Shown here: positions 43,845 to 52,896 of the stretch, in pieces
How the letters are laid out: every line of letters begins with the position of its first letter
Position numbering within the stretch: the first letter of the stretch is position 1
Origin: JAFKFH01 sp017307375
GTDB lineage: Bacteria > Pseudomonadota > Alphaproteobacteria > Ferrovibrionales > Ferrovibrionaceae
Direction of reading: 5' to 3'
Length of the DNA stretch: 64,000 nt
NCBI GenBank assembly: GCA_965229335.1
Contig: OZ245874.1
Location: forward strand, 4,216,001-4,280,000
The notes under the pieces: generated by a model
The model's database searches: none
What the model was told of the DNA's origin: nothing
Seen by the model: only the letters and a program-made list of their open reading frames with translations
Position numbers and translations under genes: made by a program

Positions 43845-45191
43845 ATGAAATTGGACAATCCCGAGGTCATGGCCGCGACGTTCGCCCTTCTGGCCGAAGG
43901 GATCGACGAGGCCGCGGCGATCTACGACGCTGGCGAGCGCCTGCTCTGGTGGAATGGGCAGCTGCCGGCGTTCTTTCCCGAATTGGCGCCGCGGCTGCGC
44001 CAGGGTCTGCCCTTCGTCGAAACCGCCGAGACGCTCTACGACCTGATGAATCCGGACGGCGGTACGCCCGCCGGGCGCCGCGGCTTCATCGAGCGGGCGA
44101 TCCAGCGCCATCGCCATGCCGATGGCCCGATCGACTATCAGCGCCCCGACGACGGCCGCTGGCTGCGCTTGACCCTGCACGACCTGCCCCAGGGCTGCCG
44201 GCTGAAGATCTGGCGCGATGCCACGCCGCTCTACGGCAAGCGCCTGGCCGAGCATCGCCTGGGCGATGCGCTGTCGCAGCTCAATCTGGGACTGATGCTG
44301 TCGGACCCGGCGCATCGGCTGCAATACATCAACTCGCGCTTCTTCGTGGCCCTGTTCGGCGCCCATGTCGTCGACCCCTCGCCGCTCTATGCCGGCGAGC
44401 CCGGGGCCTTCTGGCGCACCGTCGCGCCCGCCTTCGTCGATGCCCCGGAACTTGACTTGCTGGCGTCGCTCGAACGGCCTTCGCCCGCCCCTGCGGTGCT
44501 GCAGACGCGCGACGGCCGCTGGGTCCGGATCGAGGAGCAGCGATCGTCGAACGGCCACACCACGACATTCATCGACGTGACCGAGCTGAAGCGGCGCGAG
44601 GACGAGGCAGCCCTCGTCCGGATCGATCTCGAGCGCTCGCTGCACCAGCTGCGCCGGGTCCAGGCCGAGTTGCTCAAGTCGAACGAGCAGCTGACGGTGA
44701 TGGCCGAAACCGATCCGTTGACCGGGGTGATGAACCGGCGCAAGTTCCTGGACCATGCCCGGCACGAATTCGCCCGGTCGCTGCGCTACGGGCGCGAGAT
44801 GTCGCTGATCATGGTCGACATCGATCACTTCAAGAAGATCAACGATACCTGGGGCCATCTCGCCGGCGACACCGCACTGATGCGGACGGCGGAGCGGCTG
44901 TCGTCCAGCGTGCGCTCGCTCGACTTCATCGGCCGTCTCGGCGGCGAGGAGTTTGCGGTGCTGCTGCCCGAGACACCGAAAGCGGCGGCGGCCGCGCTGG
45001 CCGAACGGCTGCGCCTCGTCATCGCCGGCATCAGCCTGCCCGAGGAACACGGCGCGATCTCGCTGACCGCGAGCTTCGGGGTCAGCGCGCGCGAAGCAGG
45101 CGACAAGGAATTGCTGAACGTGCTGGCCCGATCCGACCGCGCCCTCTACAGCGCCAAGCGCGGCGGGCGCAATCAGGTCGCCGTATCTTGA
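43845..45191 (+). CDS. Diguanylate cyclase with PAS-like domains (GGEEF), paralogue
   Basis: The 448-residue protein has the same architecture as its upstream neighbour: PAS-like segments (DAGERLLWWNGQLPAFFPEL; SDPAHRLQYINSRFFVALFG), a short coiled coil, and GGDEF with ETDPLTGVMNRRKFL...RLGGEEFAVLLPE and I-site RSLD. The two share phrases such as IDYQRPDDGRWLRL and VTELKRRE, pointing to tandem duplication. Its stop overlaps the recX start as TTGA. Confidence 0.92.
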   Translation: MKLDNPEVMAATFALLAEGIDEAAAIYDAGERLLWWNGQLPAFFPELAPRLRQGLPFVETAETLYDLMNPDGGTPAGRRGFIERAIQRHRHADGPIDYQRPDDGRWLRLTLHDLPQGCRLKIWRDATPLYGKRLAEHRLGDALSQLNLGLMLSDPAHRLQYINSRFFVALFGAHVVDPSPLYAGEPGAFWRTVAPAFVDAPELDLLASLERPSPAPAVLQTRDGRWVRIEEQRSSNGHTTTFIDVTELKRREDEAALVRIDLERSLHQLRRVQAELLKSNEQLTVMAETDPLTGVMNRRKFLDHARHEFARSLRYGREMSLIMVDIDHFKKINDTWGHLAGDTALMRTAERLSSSVRSLDFIGRLGGEEFAVLLPETPKAAAAALAERLRLVIAGISLPEEHGAISLTASFGVSAREAGDKELLNVLARSDRALYSAKRGGRNQVAVS

Positions 45192-45745
45192 CCGCCGGCG
45201 ATCCGCTCGATGTGGCCGCGCTGGAGCAGGCAGCCCTGCATTATCTCGGCCGCTATGCCGCCTCGGCCGAGGGCGTCCGCCGCGTGCTGCGGCGGCGGCT
45301 GCGCCGCCAGGGGCTGGAGCCTGAACGCCAGGAGGCGGCCGAGGCGGCGATCACCGCCGTGCTGGCCAAGCTCGCCCGGCTTGGCTATCTCGACGATGAT
45401 GCCTTCGCCACGGCCCGCGCCCGTCGGCTGGCGGCGCAGGGGCGACCGCGGGCAGCGATCGCCGAGCGGCTGGCCGCCAAGGGTGTCGCGCGCGACGGCA
45501 TCGACCGGACTTTGCGTGCCCTGGCCGAGGAGGATCCGGCCGGCGATCTCGCCGCCGCGATCGCCTTCGCCGAGAAGCGCAAGCTGGGTCCCTGGCGGCG
45601 CGGCGCGGGGGACGATGCTGCCCGGCGGCGCGAGGCCGCGAGCCTGGCGCGGCGCGGGTTCCCGCCCTCCATCGCACGCCGCATCGTCGAGGCCGATGAC
45701 GCCGATGTGTTGGCCGCCCTGCTGTCGGATGCCCGGTCGTCGTGA
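45188..45745 (+). CDS. recX: RecX-family regulator of RecA
   Basis: The 185-residue basic helical protein has RecX three-helix repeats: ALHYLGRYAASAEGVRRVLRRRLRRQG, LARLGYLDDDAFATARARRLAAQGRPRAAIAERLAAKGV and a third near the C-terminus ending GFPPSIARRIVEADD. RecX modulates RecA filaments. The gene is not next to recA here. The start is TTG at 45188, overlapping the GGDEF stop; no better start is visible nearby. Confidence 0.85.
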   Translation: MTAGDPLDVAALEQAALHYLGRYAASAEGVRRVLRRRLRRQGLEPERQEAAEAAITAVLAKLARLGYLDDDAFATARARRLAAQGRPRAAIAERLAAKGVARDGIDRTLRALAEEDPAGDLAAAIAFAEKRKLGPWRRGAGDDAARRREAASLARRGFPPSIARRIVEADDADVLAALLSDARSS

Positions 45746-45779
45746 TAGCGTGGCGGACCTGTCCGAAGGGAGTAACGGG

Positions 45780-46109
45780 ATGCCGCGCCTGCCGCTGATC
45801 TGCCTTGCCGCCGCAACGGGTGTCGCCCTCGGGGCCGGCATCGCCTGGGCCGCGACCTCGCAGGTGACCCAGCGCGACCGCGCCTTCAGCACGGGGGCCT
45901 TGTCGATCCGCAAGGGCGATGTCGTGCAGATTTCGAACGCCGATACCGTCGTCCATCACATCTATGTCGAATCGGCCGCCTTCAACTACGATTCCGGCGA
46001 GCAGCCGGTCGGCCGCACCCTCGACGTCGCCTTTCCGCTGCCCGGCACCTTCGACGTGCTCTGCGCAATCCACCCGCGCATGAAGCTCGTCGTGACCGTC
46101 GCCGAGTGA
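45780..46109 (+). CDS. Periplasmic cupredoxin (plastocyanin-like)
   Basis: This 109-residue protein has a signal peptide (residues 1-25, ending AWA) and a cupredoxin fold. Candidate copper ligands are His 59/60 (VVHHIYV), Cys 95, His 98 and Met 101 in LCAIHPRMK. It is a short plastocyanin/amicyanin-like electron carrier or copper-binding protein. Its stop overlaps the hybrid-kinase start as GTGA, suggesting that its copper or redox state could be read by that kinase. Confidence 0.9.
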   Translation: MPRLPLICLAAATGVALGAGIAWAATSQVTQRDRAFSTGALSIRKGDVVQISNADTVVHHIYVESAAFNYDSGEQPVGRTLDVAFPLPGTFDVLCAIHPRMKLVVTVAE

Positions 46110-48886
46110 CCGCCTTGGCCCGCCGCAGGCTGACGATCGGCGGGCTGATCTACGGCGGCTTTCTGCTGCTGATCGTCCTGATCGTCGGCGCATCGGTCGC
46201 CGGCGTGCTGGCGATGCGCGAGATCGACGCGTCGTTCATCCAGGTCAAGGACCTCGCCGCCGTCTCCAAGCGCGGCGCCGACCTGCGCAACGAGGCGGCA
46301 ACCCTCCTGCGCGATGCCGCCGCCTATGCCGGGGACCCGGCCGAAACCCGACGGCGACAAGTCTGGACTGCCGCGGCGGCGATCAAGGCGGCCTCGTCCG
46401 ATATGCGCGGCAGGCTCGGCCCCGATGCCGGCGATGCGGGCGAATATCTCGACGGGATCGCCGACAATCTCGATGCCTTCCTGGCCGAGTTCGAAAAGCT
46501 TGCCGGGTTCATGGCTGGCGCCGAAGACAAGGCCGCCGCCGCAATGGCGCCGGAGGCGCGCCGCATCCTGGCAGCGATGGACCGCTATGGCCGTCAGATC
46601 GCGCGGATCACCGGGCTGGTGGCGGAAACGACGTCGAGCAAGGCGAACACCTTCACCGAGGTCGCGCAGGCCGAGCTGGAGGCCGGCATTTGGCGCACCG
46701 GCATCATCGCCGTCGTCTGTGCCGTGCTCGGCATTGCGATCGCGCTGGTCGTCGTGCGGCAGACGGTCGGGCCGCTGTCGCGTTTCACCCAGGTTATGAC
46801 GCGGCTGGCCGGCGGCGCGCTGGATACCGAGGTCCCCTATCTGCGGCAGGAGAACGAGATCGGTGCGATGGCGCGCGCCACCGACGTGTTCAAGGCCGCG
46901 ATGCTCGACGTCAAGGCGGCGCGCGACGAAGCCGAGGCCGCCGCCAAGGCCAAGGCAGATTTTCTCGCGGTGATGAGCCACGAGATCCGCACGCCGATGA
47001 ACGGCGTGCTGACGATGGCCGACCTGCTGCACGAAAGCCGACTCGACGACGAGCAGCGCGGCATGGCGCAGATCGTGCGCGACTCCGCCCGCTCGCTGCT
47101 GACCATCATCAACGACATTCTCGACTTCTCGAAGATCGAGGCCGGCAAGCTGGCGCTGGAGGAGGTCGAGATCGACCTGGCCGATCTGGTACGCGGCGTC
47201 GCCGAACTGCTGGGCCAGCAGGCCGCGGAAAAGACGCTCGAGCTTGTCGCCTTCGTCGATCCCGCCCTGCCCCGGCGGCTGATCGGCGATCCGACGCGGC
47301 TGCGCCAGATCCTGGTCAACCTGACCGGCAACGCGATCAAGTTCACCGAACACGGCAGTGTCGGCGTCGCCGCACGGCGCGCGCGGGACGGCTCGCTGCG
47401 GCTCGAAATCAGCGATACCGGCATCGGACTGACCCCGGCACAGCAGGCCAGGCTGTTCCAGCCGTTCGAGCAGGCGGATACGTCGACCGCCCGCAAATAC
47501 GGCGGCACGGGGCTCGGATTGTCGATCTGCCGACGCCTGGTCGAGTTGATGGACGGCCGCATCGGCGTCACCTCGGCGCCGGGCGCCGGCTCGACCTTCT
47601 GGTTCGAGATCCCGTTGCGCCCGACCGCGGCCCAGCCCGCCGCCGATCGGGTCGACTTTGCCGGGCTGCGGCTGCTCGCCCTGATCGAGACGCCCGCCCT
47701 GGCCGAGGCGGTGGCAGGATATCTCGGCGCGACCGGTATCGAGACGGACCGCGCGGCAAACGGCGACGATGCCCTCGATCGGTTGTGTACCGCCGCCGCC
47801 GCCGGCCGGCCCTACCAGATCCTGCTGCTCGACCACCGGCTGCTCGACAATCCCGCCCTGTCCTTCGGCCGCGCCGTCCTGGCCGATCCGACGCTGGGCG
47901 ATACCCGGATCCTGTTGCTGGCGCCGCGCGGCCTCGCCTCCAGCCGCGCCGAGGCTGCGCGGCTCGGCTTTGCCGGGTCGGTCGTCAAGCCGCTCCATCG
48001 GGCCGACCTGCTGAAAGCAATCGGCCAGGCCACCGGCCGCACGATCGATCTTGCCGATATCGCAACCGGCAGCAACGCCACCCCGCTCGAACGCCGGGCG
48101 CCAAGCCGCGAGGCGGCACTCGCCGCCGGCAGCCTGATCCTGGTCGCCGAAGACAACCCGACCAACCAGATCGTCATCGCCAAGCTGCTCTCGCGGCTCG
48201 GCTACCAGGCCGATATCGTCGCGAACGGTGCGCGCGCCTGGGCCGCGCTGCAGCAGACACGCTATGGCCTGTTGCTGACCGACTGCCACATGCCCGAGAT
48301 GGACGGCTACGAGCTGACCCGGCGTATCCGCGCGGCCGAGACCGATCACCGGCTGCCGATCATCGCGCTGACCGCCGATGCACTCGCCGACACCGCCAGG
48401 CTTTGCCTCGCCGCCGGCATGGACGGCTATCTGCCCAAGCCGATCGAGCTCAAGGACCTCGCCACGACCCTGGCCCACTGGCTGGCCGATGCGGAGGCGC
48501 CGCCGGCAATCGCGCCGCCCCTGCCGATCGATGACCGGGCCGAACTGCCGGTCTTCGACGTCGAGCGGGTCATCGAGACCTTCGGCGTGCTGGACGAGGA
48601 GGCGATCGCGCTGCTCGGCACGTTCATCGAAACCACCGAGCCGGTGCTGGACGACCTCGACGCGGCGATCGTCGCCGAAAACTGGTCCGAAGTGCGCCGC
48701 CATGCCCACGCCGCCGCCGGTGCGGCCCGGATGGCCGGGGCGGTTGCAATGGCAGCCTTGTGCAGCGACGTCGAACAACGGGCCGCCGCCGGCGATCCGG
48801 ATGCCGGCCCCCTCGCCCACGGCATCCGCCCGGCTTTCGCCGCCGCCGGGGCGGCGATTGCCGGGCTGAAGCCTCAGGCGGCGTGA
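46106..48886 (+). CDS. Hybrid sensor histidine kinase with HAMP, HisKA, HATPase, two receivers and HPt
   Basis: In this 926-residue protein TM1 (about 12-35) and TM2 (196-217) flank a helical periplasmic domain like the four-helix sensors, and HAMP is at about 216-268. HisKA has SHEIRTPM (His 292), with HATPase motifs NAIKF, DTGIGL and GGTGLGLSIC. The first receiver-like domain (about 525-640) has LLLDHRL and a second receiver (about 678-795) has AEDNPTNQ and LLTDCHMPEMDG. The HPt (about 820-915) has RRHAHAAAGAARMAGA, where the Lys usual after the His is Ala. The start is GTG. It overlaps the cupredoxin gene upstream and the convergent ABC gene by 13 bp. Confidence 0.93.
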   Translation: MTALARRRLTIGGLIYGGFLLLIVLIVGASVAGVLAMREIDASFIQVKDLAAVSKRGADLRNEAATLLRDAAAYAGDPAETRRRQVWTAAAAIKAASSDMRGRLGPDAGDAGEYLDGIADNLDAFLAEFEKLAGFMAGAEDKAAAAMAPEARRILAAMDRYGRQIARITGLVAETTSSKANTFTEVAQAELEAGIWRTGIIAVVCAVLGIAIALVVVRQTVGPLSRFTQVMTRLAGGALDTEVPYLRQENEIGAMARATDVFKAAMLDVKAARDEAEAAAKAKADFLAVMSHEIRTPMNGVLTMADLLHESRLDDEQRGMAQIVRDSARSLLTIINDILDFSKIEAGKLALEEVEIDLADLVRGVAELLGQQAAEKTLELVAFVDPALPRRLIGDPTRLRQILVNLTGNAIKFTEHGSVGVAARRARDGSLRLEISDTGIGLTPAQQARLFQPFEQADTSTARKYGGTGLGLSICRRLVELMDGRIGVTSAPGAGSTFWFEIPLRPTAAQPAADRVDFAGLRLLALIETPALAEAVAGYLGATGIETDRAANGDDALDRLCTAAAAGRPYQILLLDHRLLDNPALSFGRAVLADPTLGDTRILLLAPRGLASSRAEAARLGFAGSVVKPLHRADLLKAIGQATGRTIDLADIATGSNATPLERRAPSREAALAAGSLILVAEDNPTNQIVIAKLLSRLGYQADIVANGARAWAALQQTRYGLLLTDCHMPEMDGYELTRRIRAAETDHRLPIIALTADALADTARLCLAAGMDGYLPKPIELKDLATTLAHWLADAEAPPAIAPPLPIDDRAELPVFDVERVIETFGVLDEEAIALLGTFIETTEPVLDDLDAAIVAENWSEVRRHAHAAAGAARMAGAVAMAALCSDVEQRAAAGDPDAGPLAHGIRPAFAAAGAAIAGLKPQAA

Positions 48887-50727
48887 GCCGGATCGAGAAA
48901 GCCGCCCGACTGCCGGTTCCACAGCTGGGCATAGATGCCGCCCAGCTTCAGCAGCTGTTCGTGCGTGCCTTCCTCGACGATCCGCCCCTGGTCCATCACC
49001 ACCAGCCGATCCATCGCCGCGATGGTCGACAGGCGATGGGCGATGGCGATGACGGTCTTGCCTTCCATCAGTTCGAACAGGCTTTCCTGGATCGCCGCCT
49101 CGATTTCCGAATCCAGCGCCGACGTCGCCTCGTCGAGCACCAGGATCGGGGCATCCTTCAACAGGACGCGCGCGATGGCGATGCGCTGGCGCTGGCCGCC
49201 CGACAGCTTGACGCCGCGCTCGCCGACATGGGCGTCGAGCCCGGTGCGGCCCTTCATGTCCGCCAGACCCGGCAGGAAATCGGCCGCATGTGCCCGCGCC
49301 GCCGCGGCCAGGGCTTCGTCGCGGGTGGCGTCGGGCCGGCCGTAGACGATGTTGTCCAGGACCGAGCGATGCAGCAGCGAGGTATCCTGCGTCACCACGC
49401 CGATCCGGGCGCGCAGCGAATCCTGCGTCACCTCGGCGATGTTCTGGCCGTCGATGCGGATCTCGCCGCCTTCCAGGTCGTAGAAGCGCAGCAGCAGGTT
49501 GACCAGCGTCGACTTGCCCGCCCCCGACCGGCCGATCAGGCCGATCTTCTCGCCGGGCCGGATGGTCAGGTTGAGCCGATCGATCACCCCGCCCTCGCGA
49601 CCATAATGGAACGAGACGTCACGGAACGAGATGCCGCCGGTGGTCACCGCGATCGGCCGCGCCTCGGTCCGGTCGACGAGGCCATGCGGCCGGGCGATCG
49701 TCTCCATCCCCTCCTGGACCGTGCCGACGTTCTCGAAGATGTTCGTGATCGTCCACATGATCCAGCCAGACATGTTGTTGACGCGCAGCGCCAGGCCGGT
49801 GGCCAGGGCGAGCGCGCCGACGGTGACGAGGCCGTCCGACCACAGCCAGACCGACAATGCCGCGGTGCCGCCGATCAGCAGGCCGTTGATCAGCCACAGC
49901 CAGATCACCATCGCGGACAGCGGCCGCAGCATCTCGTGGAAACGGTCGGTGTGGTACTGCAGGCCGTCGCGGGCGAAGGCTTCCTCGCGCGAGGACGAGG
50001 CGAACAGCTTCACCGTCTGGATATTGGTGTAGCTGTCCACCACACGACCGGTCAGCATCGAGCGCGCCTCCGACATCACCACCGCCAGCCGCTTGATCTG
50101 CGGCACATAGGCACGCAGCACGAAGAAATACGCGACCAGCCAGGCCAGCAGCGGCGCGGCCAGCCAGAAATCGACCTTGGCGAACAGGGCCAATGCGCCG
50201 ACGATGTAGACGACGACGAACCAGATCGCGTCGATCATGTCGACCACCGACCCGCGCAGCGCGGGGCCGGTCTGGATGATCTTGTTGGCGATGCGGCCGG
50301 CGAAGTCGTTCTGGAAATAGGCCAGGCTGTGGCGCAGCGCATGGGTATGCATCTGCCAGCGCACCAGGTTGGTCATCTGCGGTTCGATCGCCTGAAACTT
50401 GATCAGGCTGTGCAGGCCCGAGAACAGCGGGCGCAGCACCATCACCACCACGGCCATCCAGACCAGTTCCGGCCCGTGATCGGCGAACAGCCGGGCCGGC
50501 GTCGTGTCGTTGAGCATGTCGACCAGCCGGCCGACATAGTCGTAGATCGCCACCTCGATGACCGCGACGAACAGGCCGACGACCATCAGCGCCAGCAGCG
50601 GCCAGCGGAACTGCGCGACGAAATGGCGATAGAACGCAGACAGCCCGGACGGCAACGCCCGGCCTGCCGGCGGCGGCGCAAAAGGCGAAGTCAGACGTTC
50701 GAAGAAAGAAAAGACAGCGGCGAACAT
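48874..50727 (-). CDS. ABC exporter, fused membrane and ATPase domains
   Basis: The 617-residue half-transporter has a six-span exporter domain (about residues 35-340) and an ATPase (about 365-600). Walker A is GRSGAGKSTLVN, Q-loop VTQDTSLLHR, signature LSGGQRQRIAIAR, Walker B ILVLDEATSALD and H-loop AHRLST. It resembles the multidrug/lipid exporter group of MsbA/MdlB type and works as a homodimer or with a partner not seen nearby. CGGAGC precedes the ATG at 50727. A short leader ORF and a hairpin lie upstream. Confidence 0.92.
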   Translation of the reverse strand: MFAAVFSFFERLTSPFAPPPAGRALPSGLSAFYRHFVAQFRWPLLALMVVGLFVAVIEVAIYDYVGRLVDMLNDTTPARLFADHGPELVWMAVVVMVLRPLFSGLHSLIKFQAIEPQMTNLVRWQMHTHALRHSLAYFQNDFAGRIANKIIQTGPALRGSVVDMIDAIWFVVVYIVGALALFAKVDFWLAAPLLAWLVAYFFVLRAYVPQIKRLAVVMSEARSMLTGRVVDSYTNIQTVKLFASSSREEAFARDGLQYHTDRFHEMLRPLSAMVIWLWLINGLLIGGTAALSVWLWSDGLVTVGALALATGLALRVNNMSGWIMWTITNIFENVGTVQEGMETIARPHGLVDRTEARPIAVTTGGISFRDVSFHYGREGGVIDRLNLTIRPGEKIGLIGRSGAGKSTLVNLLLRFYDLEGGEIRIDGQNIAEVTQDSLRARIGVVTQDTSLLHRSVLDNIVYGRPDATRDEALAAAARAHAADFLPGLADMKGRTGLDAHVGERGVKLSGGQRQRIAIARVLLKDAPILVLDEATSALDSEIEAAIQESLFELMEGKTVIAIAHRLSTIAAMDRLVVMDQGRIVEEGTHEQLLKLGGIYAQLWNRQSGGFLDPAHAA

Positions 50728-50792
50728 GGTGCGCAGCTCCGACGGTTCTCAGGTGCATGGCGAAAGACGAAGTCAGCACCGACCCGACGGAG

Positions 50793-50869
50793 GGTTCCGG
50801 GTTGATCCGGAACCGAAGTGTCGAGCCGGCCTCAGATCAGGCGATCGGCTTGCGACATGCGCACCTCCT
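50793..50869 (-). promoter_or_regulatory. Leader of ABC exporter: 8-codon ORF and hairpin
   Basis: On the minus strand AGGAGGT (50863-50869) precedes ATG 50858 of a frame encoding MSQADRLI with stop at 50832-50834. Downstream, GGTTCCGG and CCGGAACC (50793-50800 and 50807-50814) form a perfect 8-bp stem with a 6-nt loop, 66 bases before the exporter ATG. The pair resembles a translational attenuation leader, but no function is proven. Confidence 0.45.
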
Positions 50870-50976
50870 CATTGGAAAAATGGACGGGCAGGGTAGTCAG
50901 ATCCGCCGGCCCGGGCAAGCCCGATTCGCCGATCGATGCACGATTACCCGCCCTCTGTGGCATTTGCGCCAGGACG

Positions 50977-51405
50977 CTAGCCTTTGACGAATTCCTTGTA
51001 ATGCTTGGCCACCACCCAGTCGAACCGGTCGGTCACCGCCTTCTGGGACACCGGCTTGACCAGGAAGGCGTCGATGCCGGAGGCGCGGGCCTCCATCACC
51101 ACGTTCGATTCGTTGTGCGAGGTCAGCATGATCACCGGCAGCGTGCGCGCCCGCGGAATGTCGGGCGATCGGCGCAGTTCCTTCAGGAAGGTCAGTCCGT
51201 TCATCGGCGCCATGTCGATGTCGCAGAATGCGATATCCGGCGCGAAATCCTTGCAGCTGCGCAACGCGCTTTCGCCGTCCTTGGCCTCGGCGATATGCTC
51301 GATCCCCATGTAGCGCAGGAAACGCACGATGATCGAGCGGATGAACTGCTGATCGTCGATCACCAGGACCTTGATTTTGGGATAGTCGATCTTGGGCTGG
51401 GGCAT
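50977..51405 (-). CDS. CheY-like single-domain response regulator
   Basis: The 142-residue receiver-only protein has VLVIDDQQFIRSIIVRFLRYMG, acceptor Asp 62 in FCDIDMAPMNG, Thr/Ser in MLTSHNESNVV and VKPVSQ. The motif C-D-I-x-M-x-P-M is typical of alphaproteobacterial stand-alone receivers. A C-terminal helix ends KEFVKG. There is no output domain. It is monocistronic by spacing, and its kinase is unknown. It could take phosphate from the hybrid kinases in the window. Confidence 0.92.
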   Translation of the reverse strand: MPQPKIDYPKIKVLVIDDQQFIRSIIVRFLRYMGIEHIAEAKDGESALRSCKDFAPDIAFCDIDMAPMNGLTFLKELRRSPDIPRARTLPVIMLTSHNESNVVMEARASGIDAFLVKPVSQKAVTDRFDWVVAKHYKEFVKG

Positions 51406-51521
51406 CTGCGCTCGGTTCTCAGTCTGTATCGGGCCGACGGCAGACTTTACTTTACGGCCATCCGCATGCAAACACCGCCCCGGCCCCGCAGCCGGGGTCA
51501 CGCAAACTTGAGGAGCAGGCC

Positions 51522-52871
51522 ATGGCGCATCAGCCCGTTCACGTGATCGGCGGCGGCCTCGCCGGGTCGGAAGCCGCCTGGCAGCTGGCCCAGGCCGGCG
51601 TGCCGGTGATCCTGCACGAGATGCGGCCGGTGCGGCGCACCGATGCCCATTCGACCGACGGGCTGGCCGAGCTGGTCTGCTCGAACTCGTTCCGCTCCGA
51701 CGATGCCGACAACAATGCCGTGGGCCTGCTGCATGAGGAGATGCGCCGCTGCGGCTCGCTGATCATCGCCGCGGCGGATGCCAACAAGGTGCCGGCCGGG
51801 GCCGCGCTGGCGGTCGACCGCGACGGCTTCTCGGCGGCGGTGCAGGCGCGACTGCTCGCCCTGCCCAACGTCACGCTGGCCCGCGAGGAGATCGCGGGCC
51901 TGCCCCCGGCGGAATGGGACAACGTCGTGGTCGCGACCGGCCCCCTCACCTCGCCGTCTCTGGCCGAGGCGCTGCGGGGACTGACCGGTGAGGAAAGCCT
52001 CGCTTTCTTCGATGCGATCGCCCCGATCGTCCACAAGGAATCGATCGACTTCGGCATCGCCTGGTTCCAGTCGCGCTACGACAAGGCCGGGCCGGGCGGC
52101 GACGGCGCCGACTACGTCAACTGCCCGTTGTCGCGCGATGAATACGATGCCTTCATCGCCGCGCTGCTCGCGGCCGAGGCGACCGAATTCAAGGAATGGG
52201 AAAAGGATACGCCCTATTTCGACGGGTGCCTGCCGATCGAGGTGATGGCCGCACGCGGCCATCGCACCCTCGCCTTCGGCCCGATGAAGCCGGTCGGCCT
52301 GATCGATCCGCGCACCGGCCGGCGCCCCTATGCCGTGGTCCAGCTGCGCCAGGACAACGCGCTGGGCACGCTCTACAACATCGTCGGCTTCCAGACCAAG
52401 ATGAAGTACGGCGAACAGACGCGCGTGTTCCGCATGATCCCCGGCCTGCAGAATGCCGAATTCGCGCGGCTGGGCGGCCTGCACAGGAACACTTTCCTCA
52501 ACAGCCCGCGGCTCCTCGACGGCACCCTGCGGCTGAAGGCGATGCCGGCCCTGCGCTTTGCCGGGCAGGTCACCGGCGTCGAGGGTTACGTCGAAAGCGC
52601 GGCGATCGGCCTGCTGGCCGGCCGCTTCGCCGCCGCCGACCGGCTGGCCCGGGACATCGTCGCGCCGCCGCCGACCACCGCGCTGGGCGCCCTGATCGGC
52701 CATATCACCGGCGGCGCGGATGCGGCGAGCTTCCAGCCGATGAACGTGAATTTCGGCCTGTTTCCGCCATTGCCCGACGTGCGCAAGCACGAGCGCAAGC
52801 AGGCGATGGTCCGCCGCGCCCGCGCCGATTTCTCGGCTTGGCTGGGGCAGGCCGCGACGCAGGCTGCCTGA
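51522..52871 (+). CDS. trmFO: Methylenetetrahydrofolate-tRNA-(uracil-5-)-methyltransferase
   Basis: This 449-residue flavoenzyme makes m5U54 in the T-loop of tRNAs, using methylene-THF. It shows VIGGGLAGSEAAWQLA (FAD), the conserved LVCSNSFRSDDADNNAVGLLHEEMRR with the catalytic Cys region, KVPAGAALAVDRDGFS, GCLPIEVMAARG, FGPMKPVGLIDPRTG and NVNFGLFPPL near the C-terminus. All hallmarks and length agree with TrmFO. Confidence 0.97.
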   Translation: MAHQPVHVIGGGLAGSEAAWQLAQAGVPVILHEMRPVRRTDAHSTDGLAELVCSNSFRSDDADNNAVGLLHEEMRRCGSLIIAAADANKVPAGAALAVDRDGFSAAVQARLLALPNVTLAREEIAGLPPAEWDNVVVATGPLTSPSLAEALRGLTGEESLAFFDAIAPIVHKESIDFGIAWFQSRYDKAGPGGDGADYVNCPLSRDEYDAFIAALLAAEATEFKEWEKDTPYFDGCLPIEVMAARGHRTLAFGPMKPVGLIDPRTGRRPYAVVQLRQDNALGTLYNIVGFQTKMKYGEQTRVFRMIPGLQNAEFARLGGLHRNTFLNSPRLLDGTLRLKAMPALRFAGQVTGVEGYVESAAIGLLAGRFAAADRLARDIVAPPPTTALGALIGHITGGADAASFQPMNVNFGLFPPLPDVRKHERKQAMVRRARADFSAWLGQAATQAA

Positions 52872-52894
52872 CCGGCCGCCGCGGCCGCGGCCGG
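52872..52894. terminator. GC hairpin between convergent genes
   Basis: An 8-bp stem (52872-52879 with 52887-52894) lies exactly between the stops of trmFO and the convergent squalene/phytoene synthase-like gene. It has no T-run, so it is only a possible bidirectional terminator. Confidence 0.3.
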
Positions 52895-52896
52895 CG

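Noticed and set aside
45986..48922. 978-codon minus-strand open frame
   Set aside because: It is the antisense shadow of the hybrid kinase, with no recognisable domain and a biased Arg/Gly/Asp composition.
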